The notes below the pieces were generated by a model that was not told where the DNA came from, did not search any database, and saw nothing but the letters and a program-made list of their open reading frames with translations. Of a stretch of 64,000 nt of DNA, positions 63,587-64,000 are shown in pieces. The translations under genes and the position numbers were made by a program. The stretch comes from Mariniflexile sp. AS56 (GTDB taxonomy: Bacteria; Bacteroidota; Bacteroidia; Flavobacteriales; Flavobacteriaceae), in contig NZ_JAUPED010000008.1 in NCBI RefSeq assembly GCF_030552475.1, forward strand, positions 1 through 64,000, given 5' to 3'. Numbering within the stretch: the stretch's first letter is position 1; each line of letters starts with the position of its first letter.

Positions 63587-64000
63587 TTATTTTTTAGTAA
63601 GGTTTTGTAATATTTCATTTAAAACCCTAATGTGTCTAGACATAGTAAAATTAGCTAATATGTTTTGCCTTGCCTTATTTCCCATGTCATCGGCTAGGTT
63701 TTTACTTGATAATAACTTAAACATTGCATTTGCCATACCTTCAACATCCTTTTCTTTAACTAAAAGTCCTGTTAAATCGTTTTCTACTACATCTTGTATC
63801 CCTGCGTGATATGTTGATATCACAGGTATAGATGCCGCTTGCGCCTCAAGTATAGCCACTGGCGTACCTTCCATATCTCCTTCTGCACTTGTAATACTAT
63901 GCTGCACAAAAGCCCTGCATTTACTTAACAACTCCCTAAAGTGATCCGGAGTAACACTACCTGGAAAAGAAACTGAATTTTCTATTCCTAGATATTCAAC
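63587..64000 (-). CDS. GT4-family glycosyltransferase (C-terminal part, runs off the right edge)
   Basis: The reading frame stays open to the last base, so only the last 137 residues are visible. They hold the donor domain of a GT4 enzyme: SVSFPGSVTPDHFRELLSKC, then AFVQHSITSAEGDMEGTPVA and ILEAQAASIPVISTYHAG, with the two site glutamates. A TTG at 63931 could be read as a start, but it lies inside the conserved domain and the frame continues upstream in good protein sequence. The rest of the gene is beyond the window. Confidence 0.9.
   Translation of the reverse strand, partial: VEYLGIENSVSFPGSVTPDHFRELLSKCRAFVQHSITSAEGDMEGTPVAILEAQAASIPVISTYHAGIQDVVENDLTGLLVKEKDVEGMANAMFKLLSSKNLADDMGNKARQNILANFTMSRHIRVLNEILQNLTKK

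Noticed and set aside
63587-63931. A complete 114-residue gene starting with TTG at 63931
   Set aside because: The same frame continues without a stop to the window edge in good GT4 sequence, so the gene is truncated by the window and does not start there.

Overview
The window comes from an AT-rich member of the Bacteroidota, most likely a marine Flavobacteriaceae. Several things point that way: Bacteroidota-specific families (the PUR-domain DUF3276 protein, a PorV/PorQ-family type IX secretion-associated protein, a DUF4105/Lnb protein, a TPR-containing histidine kinase), the order nusB - DUF1573 lipoprotein - yajC, no obvious Shine-Dalgarno sequences, and matches to the Bacteroidota -7 promoter element TAnnTTTG ahead of several genes. 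No rRNA, tRNA, CRISPR array, transposase or prophage gene was seen.

Left part (1-29.7 kb) is core and housekeeping DNA in short operons on both strands. A redox-repair group (MsrA, aldo/keto reductase, an MsrA paralogue, and a hydrolase-OsmC fusion) lies at 1.3-4.5 kb, next to a TPR histidine kinase and its LuxR-type response regulator. Then come proline synthesis (proC, proB, with a GNAT gene and a 63-residue protein), nusB-DUF1573-yajC, an MsbA-like exporter, the PUR protein, csaA, a thioredoxin-like protein, GNAT and DinB proteins, a cyclophilin-FKBP fusion and recQ. Divergent from recQ are kdsD/kpsF and tatC, followed by lptB under its own putative promoter. A DUF808 protein, pssA, a PorV/PorQ-family protein and a DUF4105/Lnb protein end the section.

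Right part (29.7-64 kb, continuing past the right edge) is one long minus-strand surface-polysaccharide locus of about thirty tightly packed genes. It ends with the polyprenyl-phosphate sugar transferase (29726-31117) that would start repeat-unit assembly. Upstream of that gene lie an O-antigen ligase/polymerase-like protein, about twenty glycosyltransferases (GT2, GT4 and one exostosin-like GT47), a hexapeptide acetyltransferase, an MBOAT plus SGNH pair, a pyruvyltransferase-family protein and an acyltransferase-3 protein. There are also nonulosonic-acid genes (a NeuB-family synthase lacking the SAF domain and a NeuA cytidylyltransferase fused to a KdsC-like phosphatase), GDP-L-fucose synthesis (gmd, fcl) and a WbsX/GH99-like protein. 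Together they suggest a glycan carrying a sialic-acid-like sugar and fucose, with O-acyl and possibly pyruvyl decorations. No flippase (Wzx), Wza/Wzc export gene or NeuC epimerase is visible, so those functions must lie elsewhere.

The most unusual structural feature is a 30-bp non-coding direct repeat (29 of 30 identical) that exactly brackets the gmd-fcl pair inside the polysaccharide locus. Other points worth a look are the SAF-less NeuB, an unassigned GT-B-like gene beside the nonulosonic-acid genes, a RecQ without its zinc cysteines, the dual-domain prolyl isomerase, an A10 tract inside a glycosyltransferase gene, and an unlisted 45-residue membrane microprotein at 4842-4979.
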